Shown: in pieces, positions 34,271-42,795 of the stretch | Position numbering within the stretch: position 1 is the stretch's first letter | Layout: the number at the start of each line of letters is the position of its first letter | Assembly (NCBI GenBank): GCA_023953905.1 | Contig: JAMLJA010000006.1 | Span: forward strand, 62,001 to 126,000 | DNA from: Rhizobiaceae bacterium | GTDB lineage: Bacteria > Pseudomonadota > Alphaproteobacteria > Rhizobiales > Rhizobiaceae | Length of the DNA: 64,000 bases | Reading direction: 5' to 3' | Translations under genes and position numbers: made by a program | The notes under the pieces: generated by a model | Seen by the model: only the letters and a program-made list of their open reading frames with translations | Database searches by the model: none | Told to the model about the DNA's origin: nothing

Positions 34271-35476
34271 ATGGGCGGAACTCGTAATCGAAGAATCGTG
34301 GTGATCGGGGGCGGCGTTGCTGGACTCACCGCCGCTATCCAACTTCTGGAGCAAGATTGCGATGTTGTCCTGCTCGAAAAGGAGGAACTACTCGGATTTC
34401 ACGCTTCGGGACGCTCCGCAGCGCTTTTCTCTGAAACCTATGGCAACGAGATTGTCCGCGCGCTTTCAAGGGGCAGCAGAGTCGATCTCCAGGCGGGTGG
34501 TTTCCTCTCCTTCACGCGAGGTGCCGTGCATGTAGGGTTCGCAGGCGAAGAAGATCGGTCCGCGGTCGACGACCTATTCAAGAGATTGCGTGTCCTGGAG
34601 CCTGACATTATTCGCCTGTCTGCCGATGAGCTTACCGATATTGTACCAGCGATAGCACCGGAGCATTCGTGCGGAGGGGTTTTCGAGCCTGGCGCTATGG
34701 ATGTCGACACCGATAAAATCCTGCAGACCGTCGCCGCCCGTCTTCGTAAAGGTGGCGGAACCATCGTGCTCGGCGCGGAAGTCTTGCAGATCGAGAGCAT
34801 CGGTGCGGAAATGCGCGTCCACACGCCGAGATCGGTCTATCGCTGCGATGCGGTGATCAATGCAAGCGGTGCGTGGGCCGACGAGATCGCTCGGCGCGCC
34901 GGTCTTTCAGGGCTCGGACTGCAACCGAAGCGCCGAACCGCATTCATGTTTGACGCCCCGGGATTCGAGACACGGAATTGGCCGCTCGTGGTCGACATCG
35001 GCGAGCAATTCTACTTTAAGCCGGACGCGGGCAGATTGATCGGGTCGCTGGCGGACGCAACAGATACAGTGCCCTGCGACGCCTATCCTGACGATATCGA
35101 CATCGCGACTGCCGTCTACCGCATTGAAGAGGCGACGAGATTGCGCGTCTCGAGACCGCAAACTCCCTGGGCCGGTCTGCGAACCTTCGCGACCGACGGC
35201 AGTCCCGTGATTGGCCCCGATCCTCGCATGCCGGGATTCTTCTGGCTTGCGGGGCAGGGCGGCTACGGCTTTCAGGTTTCCCTGATCGCTGCCCGAATTG
35301 CAGCGTCGATGATTGCCCGTGCCTCGGCCGACGATCTTCTCGACCCTTTGGGAGTAGACCACGCCGCCATCGCGCCGGACCGCTTCATCCAATCTGCTGT
35401 GGCCTCGCCTGAGAATCAACCGGCCTTTTCACAAGACAACGTCCATCTTCTCCACAATCGCGGGATCGCACCATGA
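34271..35476 (+). CDS. FAD-dependent oxidoreductase, D-amino acid dehydrogenase-like (DAO family)
   Basis: This 401-residue flavoenzyme has the DAO fold: IVVIGGGVAGLTAAIQLLEQ (residues 9-28) and VVLLEKEELLGFHASGRSAALFSETYG bind FAD, and INASGAWADEIARRAGL and WAGLRTFATDGSPVIGPDPR are typical of the glycine/D-amino acid oxidase group, with GGYGFQVSLIAARIAASMI at the end. It resembles D-arginine-type dehydrogenases, though the substrate is not proven. A TTG six bases upstream is an alternative start. Its stop overlaps the following binding-protein start by four bases (ATGA), so import and oxidation are linked. Confidence 0.88.
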   Translation: MGGTRNRRIVVIGGGVAGLTAAIQLLEQDCDVVLLEKEELLGFHASGRSAALFSETYGNEIVRALSRGSRVDLQAGGFLSFTRGAVHVGFAGEEDRSAVDDLFKRLRVLEPDIIRLSADELTDIVPAIAPEHSCGGVFEPGAMDVDTDKILQTVAARLRKGGGTIVLGAEVLQIESIGAEMRVHTPRSVYRCDAVINASGAWADEIARRAGLSGLGLQPKRRTAFMFDAPGFETRNWPLVVDIGEQFYFKPDAGRLIGSLADATDTVPCDAYPDDIDIATAVYRIEEATRLRVSRPQTPWAGLRTFATDGSPVIGPDPRMPGFFWLAGQGGYGFQVSLIAARIAASMIARASADDLLDPLGVDHAAIAPDRFIQSAVASPENQPAFSQDNVHLLHNRGIAP

Positions 35477-37068
35477 AACTGTCAACCTGTCTGCGTATTG
35501 CACTTCTGGCCTCCAGCGCCGCGCTCGCCAGCCCGGTCTATGCTAAGACGCTTGTGTATTGCTCCGAGGCGAGTCCGGAGACATTCTCGCCGATGGTCGG
35601 GATCGCGGACTCGACGATGGATGCAGCCGCGAAGACGCTGTTCAACCGGCTTGTCGAATTCAAGCCCGGATCGACCGAGGTCGGTCCGGCGCTGGCTGAA
35701 AGCTGGGATATCTCGGCCGATGGGCTCGAATACACCTTCCATCTACGTAAGGGCGTGAAGTATCAGACCACACCGCATTTCACGCCGACACGTGAGTTCA
35801 ATGCGGACGACGTGATCCACACGTTCAAGCGCCAACGCGACAAGGACAATCCCTATCACGGCCTCGGCAACGCGGCTTACGAGTATTTCAACGCGCTGGG
35901 CCTCGGGACCATCGTGTCGGATGTCGAAAAGGTCGATGACCATACGGTCCGCTTCAAACTATCGACGCCCAACGCGACTTTCCTGTCGGGGATGGCGCTC
36001 GACTACATGTCGATCATGTCGCTCGAGCATGCGCAGAAAATGACCGAGGCCGGAACACCTGACCTAATCGACAGCGAGCCGTCGGGTACGGGGCCGTTCA
36101 TGTTACAGGCTTTCGTTCAGGACAGCCAGGTCCGGTTCGTTGCGAACCCGGACTACTGGCGCGGCGCCCCCAAGATCGACACTCTCGTCTTCGCAATTAC
36201 CCCTGAACCGCTCATACGCGTCGAGCGGCTCAAGGCGAACGAGTGCCAGGTGGCAGCAGCGCCGCCACCATCGGCTGTCGAGGGGGTCAAGGCAGACCCC
36301 AACATCAATGTGCTGGAGCTACAGGGGCAGAATATCGGCGTCGTCGGCTTCAACGTCGAGCACAAGCCGCTCGACGACGTCAAGGTCAGGACTGCCCTTG
36401 CGATGGCGATCAACCGCAAGGCCATCGTCGAAGCCGTCTATCAGGGCGCCGGGACGCTGGCCGGAAGTGTAGTGCCGCCGGCCCAGTTGGGAGCAGTCAA
36501 GGACGCTGCCATCGACTACGATCCCTATGGCGCCAAAAAGCTGCTCGCAGAAGCGGGGCATGCGTCGGGACTGTCGATCAAACTTTGGGCCATGCCCGTT
36601 TCGCGCCCCTACAACCCGAACGCGAGACGCATGGCCGAGCTGATTCAGGCCGACTGGAACGCGGTCGGCGTCAACGCGGAGATCGTCAGCTACGAATGGG
36701 GCGAATACCTTTCGCGGACGGCATCCGGGGAGCATGACGTCTATCTGCTCGGCGGCAGCAGCGACAACGGCGACCCGGACAACCTCCTGAGCTACATGTT
36801 GAGTTGTGATGGCGTTGCAGGCGGCTCCAACCGGTCTCGCTGGTGCAATCAGGATTTCGAGAAGCTCCTCCAGCAGGGACGCAGCACGACCGAGCCGGAC
36901 AAACGCGCCGCAATTTACCGTGATGCTCAGGCGATCCTGAAGAAGGAGGTCCCGCTTGCGCCGATCGCGCATTCGATCGTGGCGATCCCGGTGCGCAACA
37001 CGGTCCTGAACTACGTTCTCGATCCCTTCGGTCGCCAGAATTTCTCCGCAGTGGATATCGCCGAATAA
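35473..37068 (+). CDS. ABC transporter substrate-binding protein, family 5 (dipeptide/opine type)
   Basis: This 531-residue periplasmic protein has a signal peptide (MKLSTCLRIALLASSAALA, cleavage probably after VYA) and the family 5 layout seen in DppA: LVYCSEASPETFSPM, LFNRLVEFKPGSTEVGPALAESWDIS, the hallmark EYTFHLRKGVKYQ, and SGTGPFML. Such proteins bind peptides, opines or nickel. No permease or ATPase gene of the matching type lies in this window, so it is an orphan component. Coupled to the DAO gene and followed after 11 bases by the S12 hydrolase, it suggests uptake of an amide- or peptide-like compound. Confidence 0.9.
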   Translation: MKLSTCLRIALLASSAALASPVYAKTLVYCSEASPETFSPMVGIADSTMDAAAKTLFNRLVEFKPGSTEVGPALAESWDISADGLEYTFHLRKGVKYQTTPHFTPTREFNADDVIHTFKRQRDKDNPYHGLGNAAYEYFNALGLGTIVSDVEKVDDHTVRFKLSTPNATFLSGMALDYMSIMSLEHAQKMTEAGTPDLIDSEPSGTGPFMLQAFVQDSQVRFVANPDYWRGAPKIDTLVFAITPEPLIRVERLKANECQVAAAPPPSAVEGVKADPNINVLELQGQNIGVVGFNVEHKPLDDVKVRTALAMAINRKAIVEAVYQGAGTLAGSVVPPAQLGAVKDAAIDYDPYGAKKLLAEAGHASGLSIKLWAMPVSRPYNPNARRMAELIQADWNAVGVNAEIVSYEWGEYLSRTASGEHDVYLLGGSSDNGDPDNLLSYMLSCDGVAGGSNRSRWCNQDFEKLLQQGRSTTEPDKRAAIYRDAQAILKKEVPLAPIAHSIVAIPVRNTVLNYVLDPFGRQNFSAVDIAE

Positions 37069-37079
37069 GGACCTTTTCA

Positions 37080-38188
37080 GTGAACGAACTTGTCAGTGAT
37101 ATCCGGAACATCCTCGACGCCTACATTGCAAAGGGCGCCGTCGGCACGTCGTTAAGCTACGCCCTTGGCGGTGATGAGCCTGTGCAGGTGACGGCAGGCC
37201 TTGCAGATCGTTCCTCGGGCGCACCGGTCGAGCCGGACAACCTGTTCAAGATCGGCAGCTGCACCAAGACCTTCGTGGCGGCAGCGTTGATGCGGTTGGC
37301 GCAGGACGGCCGGGTCGATACAGCGGCACCGATTTCGAACTGGTTTCCGCAGCTACCTGGTGCCGAAAAGGTCAGCGTCCGGCAACTCGTAAACCATCGG
37401 GGGGGCCTGCCGGAATTCGAATACGATATCCCCATGACACCGGGCCGCATCTGGTCGCCGCAGGAATTAGTCGACCTTGCGTTCAGTGTCAGCGCACCGG
37501 CTCCTTCGGGAGGGGCCGCAGTTTACAACAACACCGGCTATGTCCTCGCCGGCATGTTGATCGAGTCACTTACCGGGATTTCCCTGGGGGCCTATGTAGG
37601 CAGGCATTACTCGATCCGCTCGGCCTTCGAGACACGTTCTCACCGGCGACCGAGGACTTTCCTTCGGGCAGGCTTGTCCGCGGCTACTTCCATCGTCCGC
37701 CGCCGGCTCCGGATGCTCCAAAGGATCTGGCCAGCGGCGGCGAGATGTGGCGGATGGACGGAGTATTGCCCTACTCGGACGATCTGCAGGATTCGTCAGA
37801 CGTATTTCCTTACTCGGGCGCCTATGGTTGCGGCGACATGGTGGCCACCCCCGAAAACCTTACAAGATTCATACGGGGGTTGTTCGGAGGTCGTGTTCTC
37901 GACGCGAACCATTTCGAGGAAATGTTCGGTTTTCGAGTGCCGGCTAACTACCCTGGCACACGCATGTGTGAAACCGGGGCTGGGCTGTTCAAAAGCGCCT
38001 ATGGCGATCGCATGTTCTTCGGACACCAGGGATCTATTCCGGGCTATGTCTGCGTCATGCAGCACGATCCGGAAAGTGGTCTCAGCATCTCCTTGGCCAG
38101 CAATGTTGGATCAGGAAACCGGCTGTCGTTCCAGGCAAGCGGACTTCATAACGTCGTCGATGACGTTATCAAACGAATACTGAGGTGA
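37080..38188 (+). pseudogene. S12-family serine hydrolase interrupted by a frameshift
   Basis: The first 176 codons encode a good class C serine hydrolase: SxxK in GSCTKTFVAAALM, YxN in VYNNTGYVLAGMLIES, and VNHRGGLPEFEYD. At about 37608 the frame is lost: family sequence continues in the next frame as LDPLGLRDTFSPATEDFPSG, then EMWRMDGV and ends with GHQGSIPGYVCVMQHDPESG and a stop at 38188. One missing base explains this; restored, the protein would have about 369 residues. GTG start with AAGGA before it. No other damage is seen, so the change is recent or a read error. D-aminopeptidases and esterases are family relatives, which fits the neighbouring D-amino-acid-type flavoenzyme. Confidence 0.85.
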
Positions 38189-38333
38189 GCGGGGCGGGAT
38201 CGTTGCTGCCCGCGCCGTTCTGACGATGCGCGCCTGAATCTCTCGGCACAACGCGCGGTGGCAAAAGCCGGTGGCGGATGCGATGCCGGCCGTCAGACAG
38301 ATTGGGCGCTCGTGGTCTGCAATCCAGAGGTGT

Positions 38334-39029
38334 TCAATCGAAGATGTCAGCGATGGCAGTCTGTTCGGCATTCTCCCAACGGCGTACGTCTTTGGTCACA
38401 GCGTCGATTTCTTTGTCGCTGAGATGGTGGGCCCCGTCCTTGTCGATACGACACAGGCTGAAGGGCTCACCGACACTCGAGGACGTCAAGTCGAGCGCCT
38501 GCAGGACCCGCAGCACCGCCGCGCAACCAAAACGCAGGGATCGCTCGGTCAGATGGAAGTGGGACAGGAGCGAACCGGCCTGCTGAGCCATAGCCGCGCC
38601 GCTGCCGATTGCATGGAACCCGATGTCAGCGTAGTGGCCGATCATGCCAGACGGCGTTATCTCGATAATCCAGGGCTCACCGTCTCGCCATCCGGCGGCC
38701 ATGACGTAAGCCGCCGGCGTACCGCCGCCTTCGTCGCCCGGCACGTCGGGAATGAAGGTGTTGTAGTGATGGCCCAGGATCGGAAGGATCTGTTCCTGCA
38801 ATGCTCGTCCAATATCGGGTGCCTCCAGGATCGCAGCACTGTTCTCGTTGAAACAACGTTCAACGTCGAACAGCACAGATCGCGCGCCGCTGCCACCCCA
38901 TGCCGCCAACTTACCCAATGGGTGAATTTTCTCGGCGGGATATGTCATGTCACGCCCCTTGTCCGTGATCTGTGAGTCCGAGCCCAGAACGACTCCGTCT
39001 CTGCAAACGGTGGCAAGTACGACCGTCAT
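38334..39029 (-). CDS. Proteasome-type Ntn hydrolase (20S beta/HslV-like, stand-alone)
   Basis: This 231-residue protein has the catalytic layout of a proteasome beta subunit. After removal of the first Met it starts with Thr1 (TVVLATVCRDGVVLGSDSQ), with Asp17 in GSDSQ and Lys33 in PAEKIHPL at exactly the canonical spacing, followed by AAWGGSGARS, and FHAIGSGAAMAQQAGS carrying the conserved GSG serine (Ser142). No propeptide is present, as in HslV. It is too long and divergent for HslV (about 175 residues), no HslU, ATPase or alpha subunit gene is near, and it does not start with the MTYC seen in Anbu. A bacterial proteasome-homologue type is the closest idea. GAGAGGATCC precedes the ATG. Convergent with the S12 hydrolase. 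Confidence 0.82.
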   Translation of the reverse strand: MTVVLATVCRDGVVLGSDSQITDKGRDMTYPAEKIHPLGKLAAWGGSGARSVLFDVERCFNENSAAILEAPDIGRALQEQILPILGHHYNTFIPDVPGDEGGGTPAAYVMAAGWRDGEPWIIEITPSGMIGHYADIGFHAIGSGAAMAQQAGSLLSHFHLTERSLRFGCAAVLRVLQALDLTSSSVGEPFSLCRIDKDGAHHLSDKEIDAVTKDVRRWENAEQTAIADIFD

Positions 39030-39858
39030 ATTGGGATCCTCTCAAGTCTGGTGGCTGGACAACTCTCTGCCACCTATTGTCGTCGACCACTCATGCTCGA
39101 TTATCGAGACAATCGATTGGGCTCAAATGCGGCCCTCCTGGTAAATCGGCTTTCAGGCTCTTCGCCTCGCGACCACTCAATGGAAAGAGGTTCGCGACGT
39201 GACGCGGTTAGATAACGCGTAGAGATCGGCTGACCACCTCTGCCAACATACGCGGCGTACTCCTTCACTGCCGAAAGCTAACTCCGCATTGTCGCCAATG
39301 TTCCCGCGGGCTTGCCGACCTATTTCGTTGAACGAGCACGGCGAGATGGAACCGCCTGGCGACCGGGTCGGCCGACATTTCCGCTGAATGGGCATGTTGA
39401 ACGACATTGGATCTGAGTGCGTTCCGCGGTGCAGACGAACGCATCCTTTGCCCGCTCGGGCAAGTTCAGCTGTGCTTCGGCTTCGATCACCATCGGTCTG
39501 GGACTACGATGTCGTCATGTCGCGTGGCCGGTCAGTCGAAGTTGCGGAAATCGAGTCGCGAATGATGGTAGGCAAGCCCTTCGGCACAGACTTCGCTATC
39601 GACTCGAGCACATCGTTCATGCAAGCGGCCGCCGGAAGCGCGCTGGCTCGAATGGATGCAGCGCGCTGACCGCGCGGCCACCTAGCCGAGCTCGTCCTGT
39701 GGGCGCGCGCGAAAGGTCCACTGCGATTGCTTCCCTCGCTATCCGCGATGGCATGATGGCGAAAGCGATGGCGTCTGAAGTGGGCGTACGAGGCTTCGGT
39801 GATGACAATCCGAATATCAAGCTGATCCCAACCACGCAGTTAAGGCGACGCCACCGGC
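39030..39858. other. 829-base stretch without a recognisable gene
   Basis: Several short frames exist on both strands but none carries family features or a convincing ribosome site. Near the left end TCGATT (39097-39102) and AATCGA (39111-39116) form an inverted repeat about 70 bases upstream of the Ntn hydrolase start. The rest looks like decayed coding sequence and marks the right edge of the accessory block, before the conserved mtnA gene. Confidence 0.55.
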
Positions 39859-40962
39859 TCAGCTGTTCGGACGGCGCTCCGGGAACAGTTTCAGCAGGCC
39901 TTCGGGCGACGCTTCGCAGACACCGCGCTCGGTAATCAGGCCGGTAACAAGTCGCGCTGGCGTCACATCAAAGGCGGGATTGGCGGCCTTCGTGCTCTCT
40001 GGCGAGATGCGCACGCTGACAATATTTCCATCCGGGGCACGACCCTGAACGAAGCTCACTTCGTCGCCGCTACGCTCCTCGATCGGGATCTCCTTGACAC
40101 CGTCATGCACGGTCCAGTCGATGGTGGGCGAGGGCAGCCCGACATAGAAAGGCACGCCATTGTCGTGAGCTGCCAGAGCCTTGAGATAGGTTCCGATCTT
40201 GTTGCAGACGTCGCCATTTGCCGTCGTTCTGTCCGTGCCGACGATCACCATGTCGACCATGCCGTGCTGCATCAGGTGGCCGCCCGCATTGTCGACCACC
40301 AAGGTATGCGGGACACCATCGCCACCCAGTTCCCATGCGGTGAGCTGTGCGCCCTGATTGCGGGGACGCGTCTCGTCGACATAGACATGAACCGGAATGC
40401 CCGCCTCCTTCGCCAGATAGATCGGCGCTGTTGCGGTTCCATAGTCGACGGTCGCAAGCCACCCGGCATTGCAGTGGGTCAGGATGTTTACGGTTTCACC
40501 GGGTTTCTTCTTCGCCGCTATCGATTTGATGATTTCCAGTCCGCTCTTGCCGATGGAGCGATTGATGGCGACATCCTCATCCGCGATTTCGGCGGCGCGC
40601 CTATATGCGGCGGCAGCGCGCTCGGACACGGGCAGCGGTTTGAGGGTATTGCGCATGTCATCCAGCGCCCAGCGCAGGTTGATTGCGGTCGGCCGCGTCT
40701 CGTGAAGCTCATCCCAAACGCGATCAAGGGCGCCGTCAGAGGCATCCTGCTTCATCTGGAGCGCAACGCCATAGGCCGCGGTCGCGCCGATCAGTGGTGC
40801 GCCGCGCACCCACATGTCGCGTATGGCGGTCGCCACGGCATCGACCGTGCTCAGCGTCTCGACGCGGAACTCATGCGGCAGCCAGCGCTGATCGATGATG
40901 TCCACCGACCTGCCGTCATCACTGAGCCAGATTGTGCGGTAGTGCCTTTCGCCGACATGCAT
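39859..40962 (-). CDS. mtnA: S-methyl-5-thioribose-1-phosphate isomerase
   Basis: This 367-residue enzyme converts methylthioribose-1-phosphate to methylthioribulose-1-phosphate in methionine salvage. The catalytic Cys164 is in [17 protein letters not shown] and the catalytic Asp244 in [33 protein letters not shown] and [13 protein letters not shown] are also family marks. Length is right. It ends a minus-strand set with a nucleoside phosphorylase and a nucleoside-type ABC transporter. No other mtn gene is in the window, so the downstream salvage steps must be elsewhere or replaced by a shunt. Confidence 0.95.
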   Translation of the reverse strand: MHVGERHYRTIWLSDDGRSVDIIDQRWLPHEFRVETLSTVDAVATAIRDMWVRGAPLIGATAAYGVALQMKQDASDGALDRVWDELHETRPTAINLRWALDDMRNTLKPLPVSERAAAAYRRAAEIADEDVAINRSIGKSGLEIIKSIAAKKKPGETVNILTHCNAGWLATVDYGTATAPIYLAKEAGIPVHVYVDETRPRNQGAQLTAWELGGDGVPHTLVVDNAGGHLMQHGMVDMVIVGTDRTTANGDVCNKIGTYLKALAAHDNGVPFYVGLPSPTIDWTVHDGVKEIPIEERSGDEVSFVQGRAPDGNIVSVRISPESTKAANPAFDVTPARLVTGLITERGVCEASPEGLLKLFPERRPNS

Positions 40963-41046
40963 TGAGCGTTCCTCGTACGTAGCTGTTTTCGTTCCACCCT
41001 ATTTAGTGGCACGCGCCGAATGCGTCGATACCGCATGGATGCCGCT

Positions 41047-41889
41047 TCAGGATTTGTGGCTGCGAAAGGTCGGAAAGAGCTCGCGCAACATGGCTTCGAT
41101 CTTTCGGCCTGATATGGCTGCGCCGGCGGCCACTGTTTCGACCGTATCAACCTGCTGGTCCGGTCCGCCGGTCGCGCCATTGGCGACGGCCGACAGTCCG
41201 AGCACCCGCATGCCGATGTGGTTGGCCGCGATCACTTCCATGACGGTCGACATTCCCACGGCATCGCCGCCAGCCATGCGGAAGAAATGGCGCTCGGCGG
41301 ATGTCTCCAGCTCCGGCCCCTTGATCCCGCAATAAATCCCGCGACGCAGCTCCACGCCAGCGCGCGCGGCTGCCGAAAGCGCCAGTTCTCGCAGGGCGGG
41401 ATCGTAGAGGCGCGACTGATCGGGAAAACGCAGGCCGATGGCGTCGTCATTCGGGCCGATCAGCGGGCTTTCGCCGGTGAAGTTGAGATGGTCATCGACA
41501 AGCATCACGTCGCCGGCTGCATAGTCCTGATTCAATCCGCCCGCGGCGTTCGTAACCACCAGTGTATCTGCGCCCAATCTGTTCAGGAGATAGACCGCGA
41601 GCGCGATGTCGCGCGGCTGCCAACCCTCATAGAGATGCAGCCTGCCCTGCATCACGACGCTTCGCACGCCAAAGAGATCGCCGATCACGAGTTGGCCGGC
41701 GTGTCCGGGCGCAGTGGAAACCGGAAATCCGTCGATCTCGCCATAGGGAACGATGACAGGATCGGTGACGAGGTCAGCGAGATGGCCGAGTCCGGAACCC
41801 AGTTGAACCGCAATCTCGCAGCTTGCGCCGACCCGTTCACGGATGGACGCATGTGCTCGCGCAAGGCGCTGTGTGATGTTTTCAGTCAT
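41047..41889 (-). CDS. punA: Purine nucleoside phosphorylase (trimeric class)
   Basis: This 280-residue enzyme is a trimeric-type purine nucleoside phosphorylase. It has the phosphate loop LGSGLGHLAD, GRLHLYEG, VTNAAGGLNQDYAAGDVMLVDDHLN, GIKGPELET and MSTVMEVIAANHIGM. In the base-recognition segment (LSAVANGATG) it has Asn, the residue used for 6-oxopurines such as inosine and guanosine; methylthioadenosine phosphorylases use Asp there. So it more likely acts on purine nucleosides than on methylthioadenosine, although mtnA follows it. It lies four bases behind the transporter permease gene. Confidence 0.9.
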   Translation of the reverse strand: MTENITQRLARAHASIRERVGASCEIAVQLGSGLGHLADLVTDPVIVPYGEIDGFPVSTAPGHAGQLVIGDLFGVRSVVMQGRLHLYEGWQPRDIALAVYLLNRLGADTLVVTNAAGGLNQDYAAGDVMLVDDHLNFTGESPLIGPNDDAIGLRFPDQSRLYDPALRELALSAAARAGVELRRGIYCGIKGPELETSAERHFFRMAGGDAVGMSTVMEVIAANHIGMRVLGLSAVANGATGGPDQQVDTVETVAAGAAISGRKIEAMLRELFPTFRSHKS

Positions 41890-41892
41890 TAT

Positions 41893-42795
41893 CTATCGCG
41901 CCCGCTGGAGTCGTATCCATGAAAGTACCGTCAGCACCACAAGCGTCGCCAGATAGGGCATCATGTCCGTAAACTGCTGAGGCAGGCCAAATCCCTGGAC
42001 GCGGAAGGAGAGGCTGTCCACGGCACCGAACAGCGACGCGATAAAGAACAGGGGCAAGGGCCGCCCTCTCGTCAGGAGCACGGCGACGACCGCGATCCAA
42101 CCGCGACCCGCGCTCATGTTCTCCACGAACAGATTGACGTTCGCGATGGAAAGCTGGGCTCCGGCGAGCCCACACAGCGCTCCGCACATCAACAGCGCAG
42201 CAAGACGTACGCGGTTGGGGCTCACTCCGCCTGCGGTCAATCCGGCGGGATTCTCTCCGGCGGCCCGGATGCGAAGCCCCAGGCGATGCCGCGCAAAGAA
42301 AACGTGCAGCGCCAGCACCAGAACAAGCGAGACATAGAACAGCAGCGACTGGCCGCTGAGAAGCTGCCCGATGGCCGGGAGTGCGGCCAGCCCCGGGATG
42401 TCGATCGGGCCAAATCCGCCGATCGCGGGATCGCGAAAAGCGCCCGCCACGTCGAATATCGCGCGCAGAAGGAAGGTCGTCAGCCCGGCCGCGAGCAGAT
42501 TCACGGCAATCGAGACGACGATCGGATCACCGCCTCGGCGCAGGTTGAACTCCGCGAATATCGCGCCCATCGCCATGCCTGACAGAACGGCCGCCAATGC
42601 CCCGACATAGACCGAGCCGCCGAAATAGCTGCCAAGAACGGCAAAGAACGCACCGGTGAGCATCATTCCCTCCAGCCCGATGTTGAAGACGCCCGCCCGT
42701 TCGCAGATGGCGCCGCCGAGCGCGGCCAGAAGGATCGGCGTGACGAAACGCGGAATGGATGCCAGAAAGGAGGGGTCAAGGATGATCTCAAGCAT
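41893..42795 (-). CDS. Nucleoside-type ABC transporter permease (second subunit)
   Basis: This 300-residue permease belongs to the branched-chain/BMP transporter family. It has eight or more hydrophobic segments, and LAALGGAICERAGVFNIGLEGMMLTGA at the start is a hallmark of nucleoside-type permeases. The ATG at 42795 overlaps the end of the first permease gene by eight bases. The PNP gene follows after only three bases, tying uptake to phosphorolysis. Confidence 0.92.
   Translation of the reverse strand: MLEIILDPSFLASIPRFVTPILLAALGGAICERAGVFNIGLEGMMLTGAFFAVLGSYFGGSVYVGALAAVLSGMAMGAIFAEFNLRRGGDPIVVSIAVNLLAAGLTTFLLRAIFDVAGAFRDPAIGGFGPIDIPGLAALPAIGQLLSGQSLLFYVSLVLVLALHVFFARHRLGLRIRAAGENPAGLTAGGVSPNRVRLAALLMCGALCGLAGAQLSIANVNLFVENMSAGRGWIAVVAVLLTRGRPLPLFFIASLFGAVDSLSFRVQGFGLPQQFTDMMPYLATLVVLTVLSWIRLQRAR

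Noticed and set aside
38334..39029. Annotation of the Ntn hydrolase as HslV or Anbu
   Set aside because: Length is well beyond HslV, no hslU follows, and the N-terminus and neighbours do not match Anbu clusters.
41047..41889. Calling the phosphorylase MtnP because mtnA follows
   Set aside because: The base-recognition segment has Asn, as in 6-oxopurine phosphorylases, not the Asp of methylthioadenosine phosphorylases.
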